A stretch of DNA of 64,000 nt from Deltaproteobacteria bacterium (lineage in GTDB: Bacteria > Desulfobacterota > Syntrophia > Syntrophales > JAFGHS01), in NCBI GenBank assembly GCA_016928025.1, contig JAFGLN010000023.1, positions 22,200 to 86,199 of the forward strand, written 5' to 3'. Of the stretch, positions 29,439 to 37,617 are shown piece after piece (position 1 is the first letter of the stretch; each line of letters begins with the position of its first letter). The notes below the pieces were generated by a model. The model was given only the letters and a program-made list of their open reading frames with translations, did no database searches and was not told where the DNA came from. A program made the translations under genes and the position numbers.

Positions 29439-30497
29439 ATGAACGATAACAAGTATCTTTTGAAAATGATCTGTGAAAAACTGGGAACAGAAGCGTCACT
29501 CGTTCTGGCCTCCATTGTCAGTATTGAGGGCTCGTCGCCCCGGCATGGGGGAGCGAAAATGATCGTCGACGAGCGGGGAAAAAGTTACGGAACCATCGGC
29601 GGCGGAGCAATGGAAGCGACAGTGATTAGGGAGGCGTCAAATGCCCTATCGACAAAGCAATCCTGCCTGATGCGCTTTGATTTGACCGGTGAAGACGCCT
29701 CCGCCAAAGACATGATCTGCGGCGGAACGGCCCTGGTTCTGCTGGACGTCGTTGAGGCAACGTCGGAGAATATTGCCTTCTTCCGGGGATTTCAGGAAGC
29801 AGTGCAGGCGGATAACAACGGCTGTTTTTATACGCTGTTTCGCGGCGCTGATCAGGCCGTCGATATCCTTGGCCGTACACTGTACATCCCCGGTAAGAAA
29901 AGCACCGGCACTTATGTCTGGCAAGAAACAGATCTGGAAAAGGTTATATCCGCCTCGAAAGGTCTTTCCACAGCAGAAGTCCTTTCCCTGGGGGCAGTGC
30001 GGGTTGTTCTGGATCCGGTTAGAAAAACGGAAACGCTTTACTGCTTCGGGGCGGGGCATGTGGCCCTGCCGGCGGCCCATATGGCTGCCCTGGTGGGATT
30101 TCGCGTCGTTGTCATCGATGATCGGGATGAGTTTGCCAACAGGGATCGCTTTCCCGAAGCCGACGAGGTTCGCGTTATCGAAGACTTCAACCACGCCCTG
30201 GATGGGCTGCCCATCGACGCTGATTCATATATCGTAATTGTCACGAGGGGGCATGCCTTTGACCGGGTCGTTCTCGAACAGGCCTTAAAGACCAAAGCCG
30301 GCTACATTGGCATGATCAGCAGTCGTAAAAAAAGAGAGCAGATTTATTCGGCGTTGATGGAGGAGGGTGTGAGCAAGGAGGCGCTGGCGTTTGTTCATTC
30401 TCCCATCGGCATTCCCATCGGCGGCGATACACCGGAAGAAATTGCCGTCAGCATTGTTGCCGAGCTCATCGGCGAACGGTATAAGAGGAAGTCATGA
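29439..30497 (+). CDS. xdhC: XdhC/CoxI-family molybdenum hydroxylase maturation factor
   Basis: XdhC-family proteins bind the molybdenum cofactor, take part in its sulfuration and insert it into xanthine dehydrogenase-type enzymes. The 352-residue protein has the N-terminal XdhC_CoxI motif (SIEGSSPRHGGAKM, then GTIGGGAMEA) and the CGGTALVLLD segment. The C-terminal Rossmann domain contains ETLYCFGAGHVALPAAHMAAL and GYIGMISSRKKR (both given in part). AAGGAG precedes the ATG. Its stop overlaps the next start codon (ATGA), so both genes are translationally coupled. The obvious client is the molybdenum oxidoreductase at 24857. Confidence 0.93.
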   Translation: MNDNKYLLKMICEKLGTEASLVLASIVSIEGSSPRHGGAKMIVDERGKSYGTIGGGAMEATVIREASNALSTKQSCLMRFDLTGEDASAKDMICGGTALVLLDVVEATSENIAFFRGFQEAVQADNNGCFYTLFRGADQAVDILGRTLYIPGKKSTGTYVWQETDLEKVISASKGLSTAEVLSLGAVRVVLDPVRKTETLYCFGAGHVALPAAHMAALVGFRVVVIDDRDEFANRDRFPEADEVRVIEDFNHALDGLPIDADSYIVIVTRGHAFDRVVLEQALKTKAGYIGMISSRKKREQIYSALMEEGVSKEALAFVHSPIGIPIGGDTPEEIAVSIVAELIGERYKRKS

Positions 30498-31612
30498 CAG
30501 ATACCCGTTATGCCGCTATCATCCTTGCGGCCGGCCTTTCGTCGCGCATGAAATCCTTCAAACCTCTGCTGCCTTTGGGAGCAGAATCAATTGCTGACCG
30601 GGTTATCTCGTCATTTACAAAAAATAGCTGCGATGTGCTGCTCGTGATCGGATGGAATAAGGACCTTCTGCTATCCGGCCTGAAAACCCGGTACATCACA
30701 ATTGTCGAAAATCCCGATTACGAGCAGGGAATGTTTACCTCTGTCCTGGCAGGCATCCATCGCCTGCAGCCACAGCTCGATGGATTTTTCATCATGCCGG
30801 TTGATATTCCCCTCGTGAGACCGGCGACGGTTCGCGGGCTCATGGACGAAGCGGCAAAACAGCCGGGGAAAATTATCTATCCCGCCTTCGGGAGGGAAAG
30901 AGGGCATCCGACTTTTGTTCCGTCTTGCCTCGTTTCCGGTATTGCGTCGTGGCAGCAGGACGGAGGTTTGAAGGCATTTCTCCGGATCCGCGAAGAACTT
31001 TCTCTGGATTTGCCCGTGCCCGATCGCAACATCCTGTTTGATATCGATACGGCCGATGACTATCAAGAGGCGCAGGAGCGTTTTCGCACCTATGATATAC
31101 CGACGGATGAAGAGTGCGACGTCATCATGGATGTCATTCATCCTGTGGCAACCAATGTCCGCCGGCATTGCCGGAAAGTCGCCGAAGTGGCCGTGTTCCT
31201 TGGTGAAAAATTGCGGCATCAGGGTCAAGACATCAACTTGCCTTTGGTCCGGGCTGCAGCCCTACTGCACGATCTGGCCAAAGGAATGCCGGATCATGAC
31301 ACGGTGGCGGGTCGGATGCTGAATGACATGGGCTTCGGTGCTGTCGGCAACATCGTGGCTCTGCACACCGATTTAACGGAGGGGGCTGAAATTGTCTCCC
31401 TGGAAACCAAGATTGTGTATCTTGCGGACAAGTTTGTGGAAAACGACAAGATTATACCGCTGGAAGAGCGCTATCGCACCTGGGACCGCCGGTTTGCCGT
31501 TACCCCGGATGTCAAGGTCGGTATCCTAAGGCGCAAAAGCCGCGCCCTTCAGGTAAAGCAAGAATTGGAAGTAATCCTGGGCGGCCCGTTGGAAAATATT
31601 ATTAATGTCTAA
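30494..31612 (+). CDS. MocA-like nucleotidyltransferase fused to an HD hydrolase domain
   Basis: The 372-residue protein has two domains. Residues 1 to about 195 are a MobA/MocA-type NTP transferase with IILAAGLSSRMKSFKPLLPL, the DIPLVRP motif and GHPTFVPS; such enzymes attach CMP or GMP to molybdopterin. Residues about 210-370 are an HD domain with the metal-binding pattern HCRKVAEVA and ALLHDLAKGMPDHD. Cytidylylation would fit the Mop-type enzyme upstream. The HD domain suggests a linked phosphohydrolase activity, perhaps removing or proofreading nucleotide products, but that is speculation. It ends the maturation operon. Confidence 0.88.
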   Translation: MTDTRYAAIILAAGLSSRMKSFKPLLPLGAESIADRVISSFTKNSCDVLLVIGWNKDLLLSGLKTRYITIVENPDYEQGMFTSVLAGIHRLQPQLDGFFIMPVDIPLVRPATVRGLMDEAAKQPGKIIYPAFGRERGHPTFVPSCLVSGIASWQQDGGLKAFLRIREELSLDLPVPDRNILFDIDTADDYQEAQERFRTYDIPTDEECDVIMDVIHPVATNVRRHCRKVAEVAVFLGEKLRHQGQDINLPLVRAAALLHDLAKGMPDHDTVAGRMLNDMGFGAVGNIVALHTDLTEGAEIVSLETKIVYLADKFVENDKIIPLEERYRTWDRRFAVTPDVKVGILRRKSRALQVKQELEVILGGPLENIINV

Positions 31613-31716
31613 AGACCATTTCCCGATGCAGGGGGCGTTTCTTCTATCCGCTTTTCTGCTTTAATTTATGTCGGCACGCCGGACATTTGCATGAGCGCCC
31701 CAACGTTACAATGGGC

Positions 31717-33003
31717 TTACGACCTTTCGGACGGTTTGGCCAGAGCGGAAGAGATCAAGCCGATGACCAGGACCATCAGAATCAAAATGAACGCCATATC
31801 ATAGCTGCCGAATTTTTCCTGTACATAACCGGCACCCGCCGGAATGAAGGCGCCCAGGACCGTCGTCAGAGGGAACACCAAACCCATAATGCTGGCATAA
31901 TTTTCCGGTCCGAAATAATTGCCGTACAATGTAGGCATCATCACCAGGATAGTGCCGTACGTGAGACCAAAGATAAAACTCATGACCATCAGGATCGGCA
32001 GATTGGGAGCCTTCCAGATGAAAAAATACCCGACCAGCATGGCCATATAAGCAACCACACTGATCCAGCGAGGTTCAACGCGGTCAGCCAACCAGCCGCT
32101 CGGGAAGCGGGCGATGCTGCTGCCCAGGAGCATCATGCTGATAACCGAGGCGGCTTGCATTTTAGTATAACCCACATCCGTGACATGCAATACACCATGG
32201 GCCAAGAGCATGACGAGCGGCATCATATGCACCGCGCTGAGAACAGTAATAAACCAGAATGACGGCGTCCTCAAAATTTCTCTATAGGTCCATACCCGGG
32301 AAGTATGGAAGGTTCTGGCCGCCTTGACCGGATTGTCTGTCAGCGTGTCGCCCTGTGCCAGATCAATGCCGTCGACTGACTGGTTCAGATCTTCGGGTTT
32401 ATTGACAACGAAAAACATTAGAATAATGCCGACAATAACGAACCCGCAGGCGGACAGCCAGCCGAACCGCCATGATCCGGTTTTGAGGATGAGCCAGGTC
32501 AGGGTCGGCTGGGCGAGAAAACCGGCCAGAGGCGCGGCGGTCATGACCAGACCCAGAACCATGGCCCGCTTGGCGCTGAACCAGTGCATGAGGATCGTCT
32601 GAATGGAAAACAAACCGCCTAGAGCGATGCCTAAAGGGATGATCAGCCCCCAAAGCACGATCCACAGCCAGAGCTGCCTGGTGATTGTGCCCAACAGAAT
32701 CAGGGCGAATGCGATGATGGTCAATCCCGTCATGATTGTTTTTTTCGCCCCGAATTTATTGATTGATATGGCCATAACCGGCGCCAGAAACCCCATGGCC
32801 AGCACATTGATGGTATGGGCGATGGAAGCCTGCCCGCGGCCCCATCCCAATGCGTCGATCATGGCCGGGAAGATGGCCGCAAAGCCGTAAACGACGATGC
32901 CCGTTGTACAAAAATAGATTACAAAAAGAAGTATTGCGTTGATCCAACCATAAAATTTCCCATTTTCCTTTTGAACCTTCATTGATTTACCCACTTTCTT
33001 CAA
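31717..33003 (-). CDS. MFS transporter, OFA/monocarboxylate type
   Basis: The protein is 428 residues with about 12 hydrophobic membrane segments, no signal peptide and a central cytoplasmic loop (about residues 205-245). It resembles the oxalate/formate antiporter and monocarboxylate branch, beginning with GKFYGWINAILLF, a usual start for that group. It contains the loop ISINKFGAKKTIM and the second-half loop SGWLADRVEPRW. The substrate cannot be inferred; a small organic acid is likely. It converges on the molybdenum maturation operon. The true start may be the ATG at 33003 or one seven codons later. Confidence 0.85.
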   Translation of the reverse strand: MKKVGKSMKVQKENGKFYGWINAILLFVIYFCTTGIVVYGFAAIFPAMIDALGWGRGQASIAHTINVLAMGFLAPVMAISINKFGAKKTIMTGLTIIAFALILLGTITRQLWLWIVLWGLIIPLGIALGGLFSIQTILMHWFSAKRAMVLGLVMTAAPLAGFLAQPTLTWLILKTGSWRFGWLSACGFVIVGIILMFFVVNKPEDLNQSVDGIDLAQGDTLTDNPVKAARTFHTSRVWTYREILRTPSFWFITVLSAVHMMPLVMLLAHGVLHVTDVGYTKMQAASVISMMLLGSSIARFPSGWLADRVEPRWISVVAYMAMLVGYFFIWKAPNLPILMVMSFIFGLTYGTILVMMPTLYGNYFGPENYASIMGLVFPLTTVLGAFIPAGAGYVQEKFGSYDMAFILILMVLVIGLISSALAKPSERS

Positions 33004-33417
33004 TCGAATCTGAGATGATACAGTCAGAAAATCAGATTGAAATTATACGGCCATGGCCGTCCTGGATCTTTTTTACATTCATGCTCTTTTTCTGCGGTAT
33101 TGTCTGTCTTGGCGTTCTAGAAAAGGCTTTCGATATTGAATAAGGCTTCAAATTAATGCCTGATCAGGAGTTCCTCGACGCACTCTTAAGCATGCTACTC
33201 CCCAAAATCCAGGAAAGTCAACAGGAAGTTGACAAAAATTTTTATCTGCAGATTTTCTTGTCGGATTTAAATGGCCGTCTGGTTGGAATTTGCCCAAGTT
33301 GTAACGATTATATGTCGAAGTAGTATTGAATTGTCCATCCGGTGAATGATCGCTGATAATTATGTGCGCCGGAAATTTCAGGGAGCCTTTCGGTATCCCG
33401 TCAGGAGCATTTAGCTG
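33004..33417. other. Intergenic region between the MFS gene and a broken sensor gene
   Basis: I see no gene in these 414 bases. They contain a perfect 14-base palindrome at 33047-33060 (ACGGCCATGGCCGT). They also contain a 6-bp-arm inverted repeat GTCAAC/GTTGAC at 33217-33233 just ahead of an A/T-rich tract, which could be a regulatory site. Confidence 0.35.
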
Positions 33418-33982
33418 GTGAATTTTTCCCCTTTTATTTCTTTTTTGAGCAGTCTGGTCTGCCTTTTTGTCGGCAGCCTTGTCTATTTTCAGAGCAGCAG
33501 AAGGCCCCTGCACACGGCGTTTATGGTATTGTGCCTGATGAATGCTTATTGGGGCTTTGTTGCATTCATGTATTTTTCCGCCGGGGACCCGGAAACGGCC
33601 CTTTTCTCTGTCCAATGGGTGCCGATCGACTTTTTTGCCGTTTCGGTCATGCTTCATTTCGTACTCATTAGATACCTCGAATCAAAAAAGGATAGAAGCC
33701 GAGCGGGTGCAATTGATCGGGGAGCTTCGGGATGCCCTGAGCAACATTAAGACATTGCGGAGGTTGATTCCGATTTGTTCGAGCTGCAAAAAAATCAGAA
33801 ACGGTAAGGGATACCGGCAGCAGGTGGAGAAATACGTTAAAGAGCGCACCGATGCTGATTTCCGTCATGGTATCTATGAAGACTGCACAAAAAGACTTTA
33901 TCCGGATCTCTTCAAAAAATTAACGTTAAATCCAATGACGTTGTTCGACGAGGTCGCCGAAAAAAATATTCGGATTTCCTGA
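33418..33982 (+). pseudogene. Frameshifted membrane sensor-like protein with ICxxCKKIR tail
   Basis: Two overlapping frames make one protein. The first (GTG at 33418, reading to 33750) has three hydrophobic segments typical of the N-terminus of 7TM/LBR-type sensors. The second frame supplies, from about 33690, the conserved tail IEAERVQLIGELRDAL, then PICSSCKKIRNGKGY and KRLYPDL, which ends many signalling proteins in this group. The frames join at a run of six A residues (33687-33692). Removing one A gives a continuous product of about 188 residues. It could be a sequencing error, a slippery site or a true mutation. AGGAG precedes the GTG. Confidence 0.65.
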
Positions 33983-34042
33983 TGATCTGAAACTCGGCCG
34001 GCCAATCAAATTTAGCGGCTGCCCGAAGGAAGGTCCAAGAGT

Positions 34043-34966
34043 TTAACCTTTATCGAGACGATAAATACCTTCCTCCTTTGCCATGTTCACGGCGTCTTTG
34101 AATTCTTTGCCCGTAATTCTTCTGGAAAGGGGCGAGCCGGGCGGGATGAGATCGCCGCAGGGATGGTACTGGGCCATAATATTGACATAGGTATTGGGGG
34201 AAATCTCGGCGGCGAGAAACCGCATGGCCTCGCGGGTTCCTGCAAGGCCCTCCGGCAGGACGAGGTGCCGGACCAGAAGACCGCGCACGGCAATGCCGTC
34301 TTCATCTGTGTCCAGATCTCCCGTTTGTCGGTGCATTTCCCGGAGGGCGGCTTTGACAACCTCAGGATAATCGGGTGCGTCGGAATACTCTTTCGCGATA
34401 TCACTTCGGGTATATTTGAAATCGGGCATGTAGATATCGACGATGCCGTCCAGAAGTTTTAAGGTTTCAACCGAATCGTATCCACCCGTATTGTAAACGA
34501 GGGGAACCGTGAGCCCCCGCTCGACGCCCGCCGGTAGGGCCTTGATAATGTGAGGGACGAAATGGGAGGGGCTGACGAAATTGATGTTATGGCAGCCGCG
34601 CTGCTCGAGGGCCACCATCATGGCACTGAATTTTTCGAAAGAAATCCGATGTCCCCGGCCGAAACGGCTGATTTCGTAATTCTGGCAAAAGATACAACCC
34701 AGGTTGCAATAGGTCATAAAGATGGTCCCCGACCCGCCGTATCCGACGAGGGAACTCTCCTCGCCGAAATGGGGGCCGTAGGATGAGATGACCGGAAACG
34801 CACCGGCCCGGCAAAATCCCGTTTCACCGGATATCCGGTCGACGCCGCACCTTCTTGGACAGACCGTGCATTCCGTGAGCAGAGAGGAGGCTTTCTCGAT
34901 CAATGCGGGGAAAAGACCCTTCTCGTAGGTTGTCAGATAAGCAGCTCGGAAATCGGCCCGCTTCAT
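34043..34966 (-). CDS. Radical SAM protein, PflA-like
   Basis: The 307-residue protein has the radical SAM 4Fe-4S motif CNLGCIFCQ (about residue 88), preceded by a Cys-rich segment CTVCPRRCGVDR and GFCRAGAFP. This is the layout of the family annotated as pyruvate formate-lyase activating enzyme-like. Members of this group without a glycyl radical partner nearby have no assigned function. No glycyl radical enzyme lies in this window. It is transcribed in the same direction as dapL but is separated from it by a degraded gene. Confidence 0.85.
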   Translation of the reverse strand: MKRADFRAAYLTTYEKGLFPALIEKASSLLTECTVCPRRCGVDRISGETGFCRAGAFPVISSYGPHFGEESSLVGYGGSGTIFMTYCNLGCIFCQNYEISRFGRGHRISFEKFSAMMVALEQRGCHNINFVSPSHFVPHIIKALPAGVERGLTVPLVYNTGGYDSVETLKLLDGIVDIYMPDFKYTRSDIAKEYSDAPDYPEVVKAALREMHRQTGDLDTDEDGIAVRGLLVRHLVLPEGLAGTREAMRFLAAEISPNTYVNIMAQYHPCGDLIPPGSPLSRRITGKEFKDAVNMAKEEGIYRLDKG

Positions 34967-34984
34967 CTTGGATCACCTTGATTA

Positions 34985-35319
34985 AAATTTGCGCAGAAGG
35001 TTTCGAATACCCTACATTGAGCCGGTCAAGAAGCACCTCAGGATACCGCCGCTGAGCTGGATGACGGTCACATGGGAGTCTTAAGCCGGTTCCATCACAA
35101 TAACTTCGTCGCCCGGCCGGACAACGGCAGCGACGGCGGTAAATCATGCTTCCGTGGCCCGGAGGCCACGGTGCTCTGCGTTTCCGGATCGACGTCGGCT
35201 TCATACGGCAGCTTTACTTTTTCGGCGAGGCGACGGCGCAAGAGCGGGACGCTCTACATGGGCGTATATTGATTGAAGGCCTCACACATATACCTGCTGA
35301 CCAGTTGGGTCGGCCGCAT
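34985..35319 (-). pseudogene. Degraded fragment of a class I/II aminotransferase (copy 1)
   Basis: Reading the minus strand immediately after the dapL stop codon gives recognisable aminotransferase text broken by stops and a frameshift. It includes EAFNQYTPM, then LRRRLAEKVKLPYEADVDPE, then TVASG. After a one-base shift it continues ATEA, TAVAAVVRPGDEVIVMEPA, a stop in place of the Tyr of AYDS, and QLSGGI. This matches the middle of methionine/kynurenine-type aminotransferases. It has at least three inactivating changes and cannot encode an enzyme. A second copy of the same segment lies on the other side of dapL. Confidence 0.8.
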
Positions 35320-36546
35320 TTACTGTCCGATCACCTCTGCGATTCTATCCATGGCGACCTCGACCTGCTCGTATTGATTGAATGCGCTGAGGCGGATATA
35401 CCCCTGGCCGCAGGCGCCGAACCCGCTCCCCGGGGTACAGACGACGGCAGCCTTGTTCAGGAGAAGATCGAAGAAATCCCAGGAATCCCTCCGCGTATTG
35501 ACCCAGATGTACGGTGAATTTTCCCCGCCGGCGCAGGTAAACCCGAGCCCTCGCATCTTTTTGAGGATGAGGGAGGCGTTCCTCAGATAGTAGTCGGTCA
35601 GCTGACGAACCTGTTCCTTTCCCTCATTCGAGTAGACCGCCTCAGCAGCGCGCTGGATGGGGTAGGAGACACCGTTGAATTTAGTCGTGTGACGGCGGTT
35701 CCACAGGGCGTGGAGGGTGTGGGCGTTCCCCGCGCTATCGTAGCCGACGCAGGTCTTGGGAATGATGGTGTATGCACATCGGGTCCCGGTGAAGCCGGCG
35801 GTTTTTGAGAAGGACCGGAACTCGATCGCCACGTCACGGGCTCCTTCGATCTCATAGATGCTCCGGGGAAGAGAGTCGTCCCGGATGAAAGCGACGTAGG
35901 CGGCATCATACAGGATTAATGCCTTGTTTTCCCGCGCATAGGTGACCCAACCTGAGAGTTGTTCTCTCGTGGCCGTGGCCCCTGTGGGGTTGTTGGGGAA
36001 ACAGAGGTATATCAAATCGACCGGTTCGGTCGGGATTGCCGGGACGAAGCCGTTCTCTTCCGTGGCCTCGAGGTAGAAGAGCCCCCCGTATCGACCGTTG
36101 TCCCACCTGCCGGTCCTCCCGGACATGACGTTGGTGTCAACGTAGACGGGATAGACCGGGTCGGGGACGGCAATGGTCATATCGGTGGAGAAGATATCGA
36201 GGATATTGCCGGTATCGCACTTTGCTCCGTCACTGATGAAGACCTCGTCGGGACGGATATCGGCCCCCACCGTCTGGAAATCGTTTTGTGCGACGGCCTC
36301 GCGGAGAAAGGCATATCCCTGCTCCGGGCCGTAGCCGTGGAAGGTGCTGTCGAACGACAGTTCGTCGACGGCCTCGTGAAGGGCGGCGATGCATGCCCCG
36401 GGGAGGGCGCGCGTCACGTCACCGATCCCGAGACTGATGATCTCTCTTTCGGGGTTCGATGCAGCGAAGGTTTGAACCCTCTTCGCGATGTCGGAGAAGA
36501 GGTACGATGACCGGAGTTTCAGGTAATTCTCATTGATCTGTATCAT
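35320..36546 (-). CDS. dapL: LL-diaminopimelate aminotransferase
   Basis: DapL makes LL-diaminopimelate directly from tetrahydrodipicolinate and glutamate, a shortcut in lysine and peptidoglycan synthesis. With the ATG at 36546, preceded by AAGGGGAG, the product is 408 residues starting [20 protein letters not shown]. Signature parts are [34 protein letters not shown], and the PLP lysine in [15 protein letters not shown]. The gene appears richer in G/C-ending codons than its neighbours and is flanked on both sides by decayed aminotransferase fragments. That suggests arrival by recombination or transfer (inference). Confidence 0.94.
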   Translation of the reverse strand: MIQINENYLKLRSSYLFSDIAKRVQTFAASNPEREIISLGIGDVTRALPGACIAALHEAVDELSFDSTFHGYGPEQGYAFLREAVAQNDFQTVGADIRPDEVFISDGAKCDTGNILDIFSTDMTIAVPDPVYPVYVDTNVMSGRTGRWDNGRYGGLFYLEATEENGFVPAIPTEPVDLIYLCFPNNPTGATATREQLSGWVTYARENKALILYDAAYVAFIRDDSLPRSIYEIEGARDVAIEFRSFSKTAGFTGTRCAYTIIPKTCVGYDSAGNAHTLHALWNRRHTTKFNGVSYPIQRAAEAVYSNEGKEQVRQLTDYYLRNASLILKKMRGLGFTCAGGENSPYIWVNTRRDSWDFFDLLLNKAAVVCTPGSGFGACGQGYIRLSAFNQYEQVEVAMDRIAEVIGQ

Positions 36547-36732
36547 GGCGCTCCCCTTTTTTAATTTTGTTGATGATCTAAAATATACGGGAAGGGACGT
36601 GCGTGTCAATGTCAAAACAGAAGCTTTTGGATCAACAGGTATCTCCAAGAGCTCTGCATTATATAGAAATGTTTAATTTTAACCATTGTGAGCTTAATCC
36701 ACGGCATTGATATGACTGACGGAGAAGCAACA

Positions 36733-36864
36733 AATAAGATAAGGGTGAGCAGGGCACACGAAGAGATAACCGGTAATAAGGTCCGGCCGGACATTGGCGG
36801 TGACAGAGGCAAACAGTGCTTCCGTGGCCTCGGAGATTACGGTATTTTGCATTTCCGGCTGCGA
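36733..36864 (-). pseudogene. Degraded fragment of a class I/II aminotransferase (copy 2)
   Basis: On the minus strand this segment reads QPEMQNTV, then SEATEALFASVTANVRPD, then PAHPYL. It corresponds to the same part of the aminotransferase fold as copy 1 (DPETQSTV, ATEA, AVVRPGDE, PAYDSY). The two nucleotide segments can be aligned over about 72 bases, sharing TGCTTCCGTGGCC. It is embedded in a minus-strand frame (36694-36939) without the rest of an enzyme, so it is a remnant. The interval 36547-36957 has no other gene. Confidence 0.65.
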
Positions 36865-36975
36865 GATTTTAACGGAACGGATGAAATAAATAAGTTGTTT
36901 GACATAAAACAGGGCTTTTTCTATATTCAGAGTTGACAAGGGAACACATTATCAGAATTGACGGATGGTCATAAC

Positions 36976-37494
36976 ATGGCGGATTCTCAATATTACATTC
37001 CGGTCATGGTTGAAGTCTCAGCGGCAATGCCGGAGCATCAGCCCGTGGTAGCGAATTTGTTCGAGCTGTATGCCCATGATATGAGCGAATTTATGGATCT
37101 TGAACTGGGCGCTGACGGCCGTTATGGTTATATACATCTGTCGGCCTACTGGAAGGAACCGGACCGGTACCCGTTTCTCATCAAGGTCAGGGGCGATCTT
37201 GCCGGCTTTGCCCTCGTCTGCAGACAGTCACAAAGTTCAAACGATGATTGCGTCATGGATGTGGCGGAGTTCTTTGTCATTCGAGGTTTCCGTAGATTGG
37301 GTGTGGGGACCGGGGCCGCCTGCGACATTTGGAAAAAATTCCCCGGGAAATGGAAAGTACGGGTAAGGGGACAAAACGGGCCGGCAAAAGCCTTTTGGGC
37401 GCAGGCCGTTGAAGCTTTCACTGGTAAGGCTGTCTATCCTGTGCCCGCTCAGATCAATGGCGAACTATGGCAGGCCTTTACCTTCGAATCATGA
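36976..37494 (+). CDS. GNAT-family N-acetyltransferase
   Basis: From the ATG at 36976 the product is 172 residues. The acetyl-CoA-binding motif is visible as VIRGFRRLGVGTGAACDIW (about residues 98-116), followed by RVRGQNGPAKAFW, a usual GNAT C-terminal element. It should transfer an acetyl group to an amine, but the substrate is unknown. It stands alone between convergent and divergent neighbours with no operon partners. Confidence 0.85.
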   Translation: MADSQYYIPVMVEVSAAMPEHQPVVANLFELYAHDMSEFMDLELGADGRYGYIHLSAYWKEPDRYPFLIKVRGDLAGFALVCRQSQSSNDDCVMDVAEFFVIRGFRRLGVGTGAACDIWKKFPGKWKVRVRGQNGPAKAFWAQAVEAFTGKAVYPVPAQINGELWQAFTFES

Positions 37495-37617
37495 CGACTG
37501 CCGATCATCAATGTCCTGAAGCAGTGATCAATCCATCCTGAAGATTCCGGCCGGTGTCAAATCAAGGATAAAACGATCAATTTGCGATAAGGCCGGGACG
37601 ACTTTTAGTGTGTTGAT

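Noticed and set aside
31668..31688. TATGTC and GACATT arms after the MocA-HD gene as another operator copy
   Set aside because: The spacer is nine bases instead of six and the site lies between convergent gene ends, where an operator is not expected.
35072..35272. 66-codon plus-strand frame beside dapL
   Set aside because: It is the opposite strand of an aminotransferase remnant, and its similarity to 36780-36860 comes from that duplicated segment.
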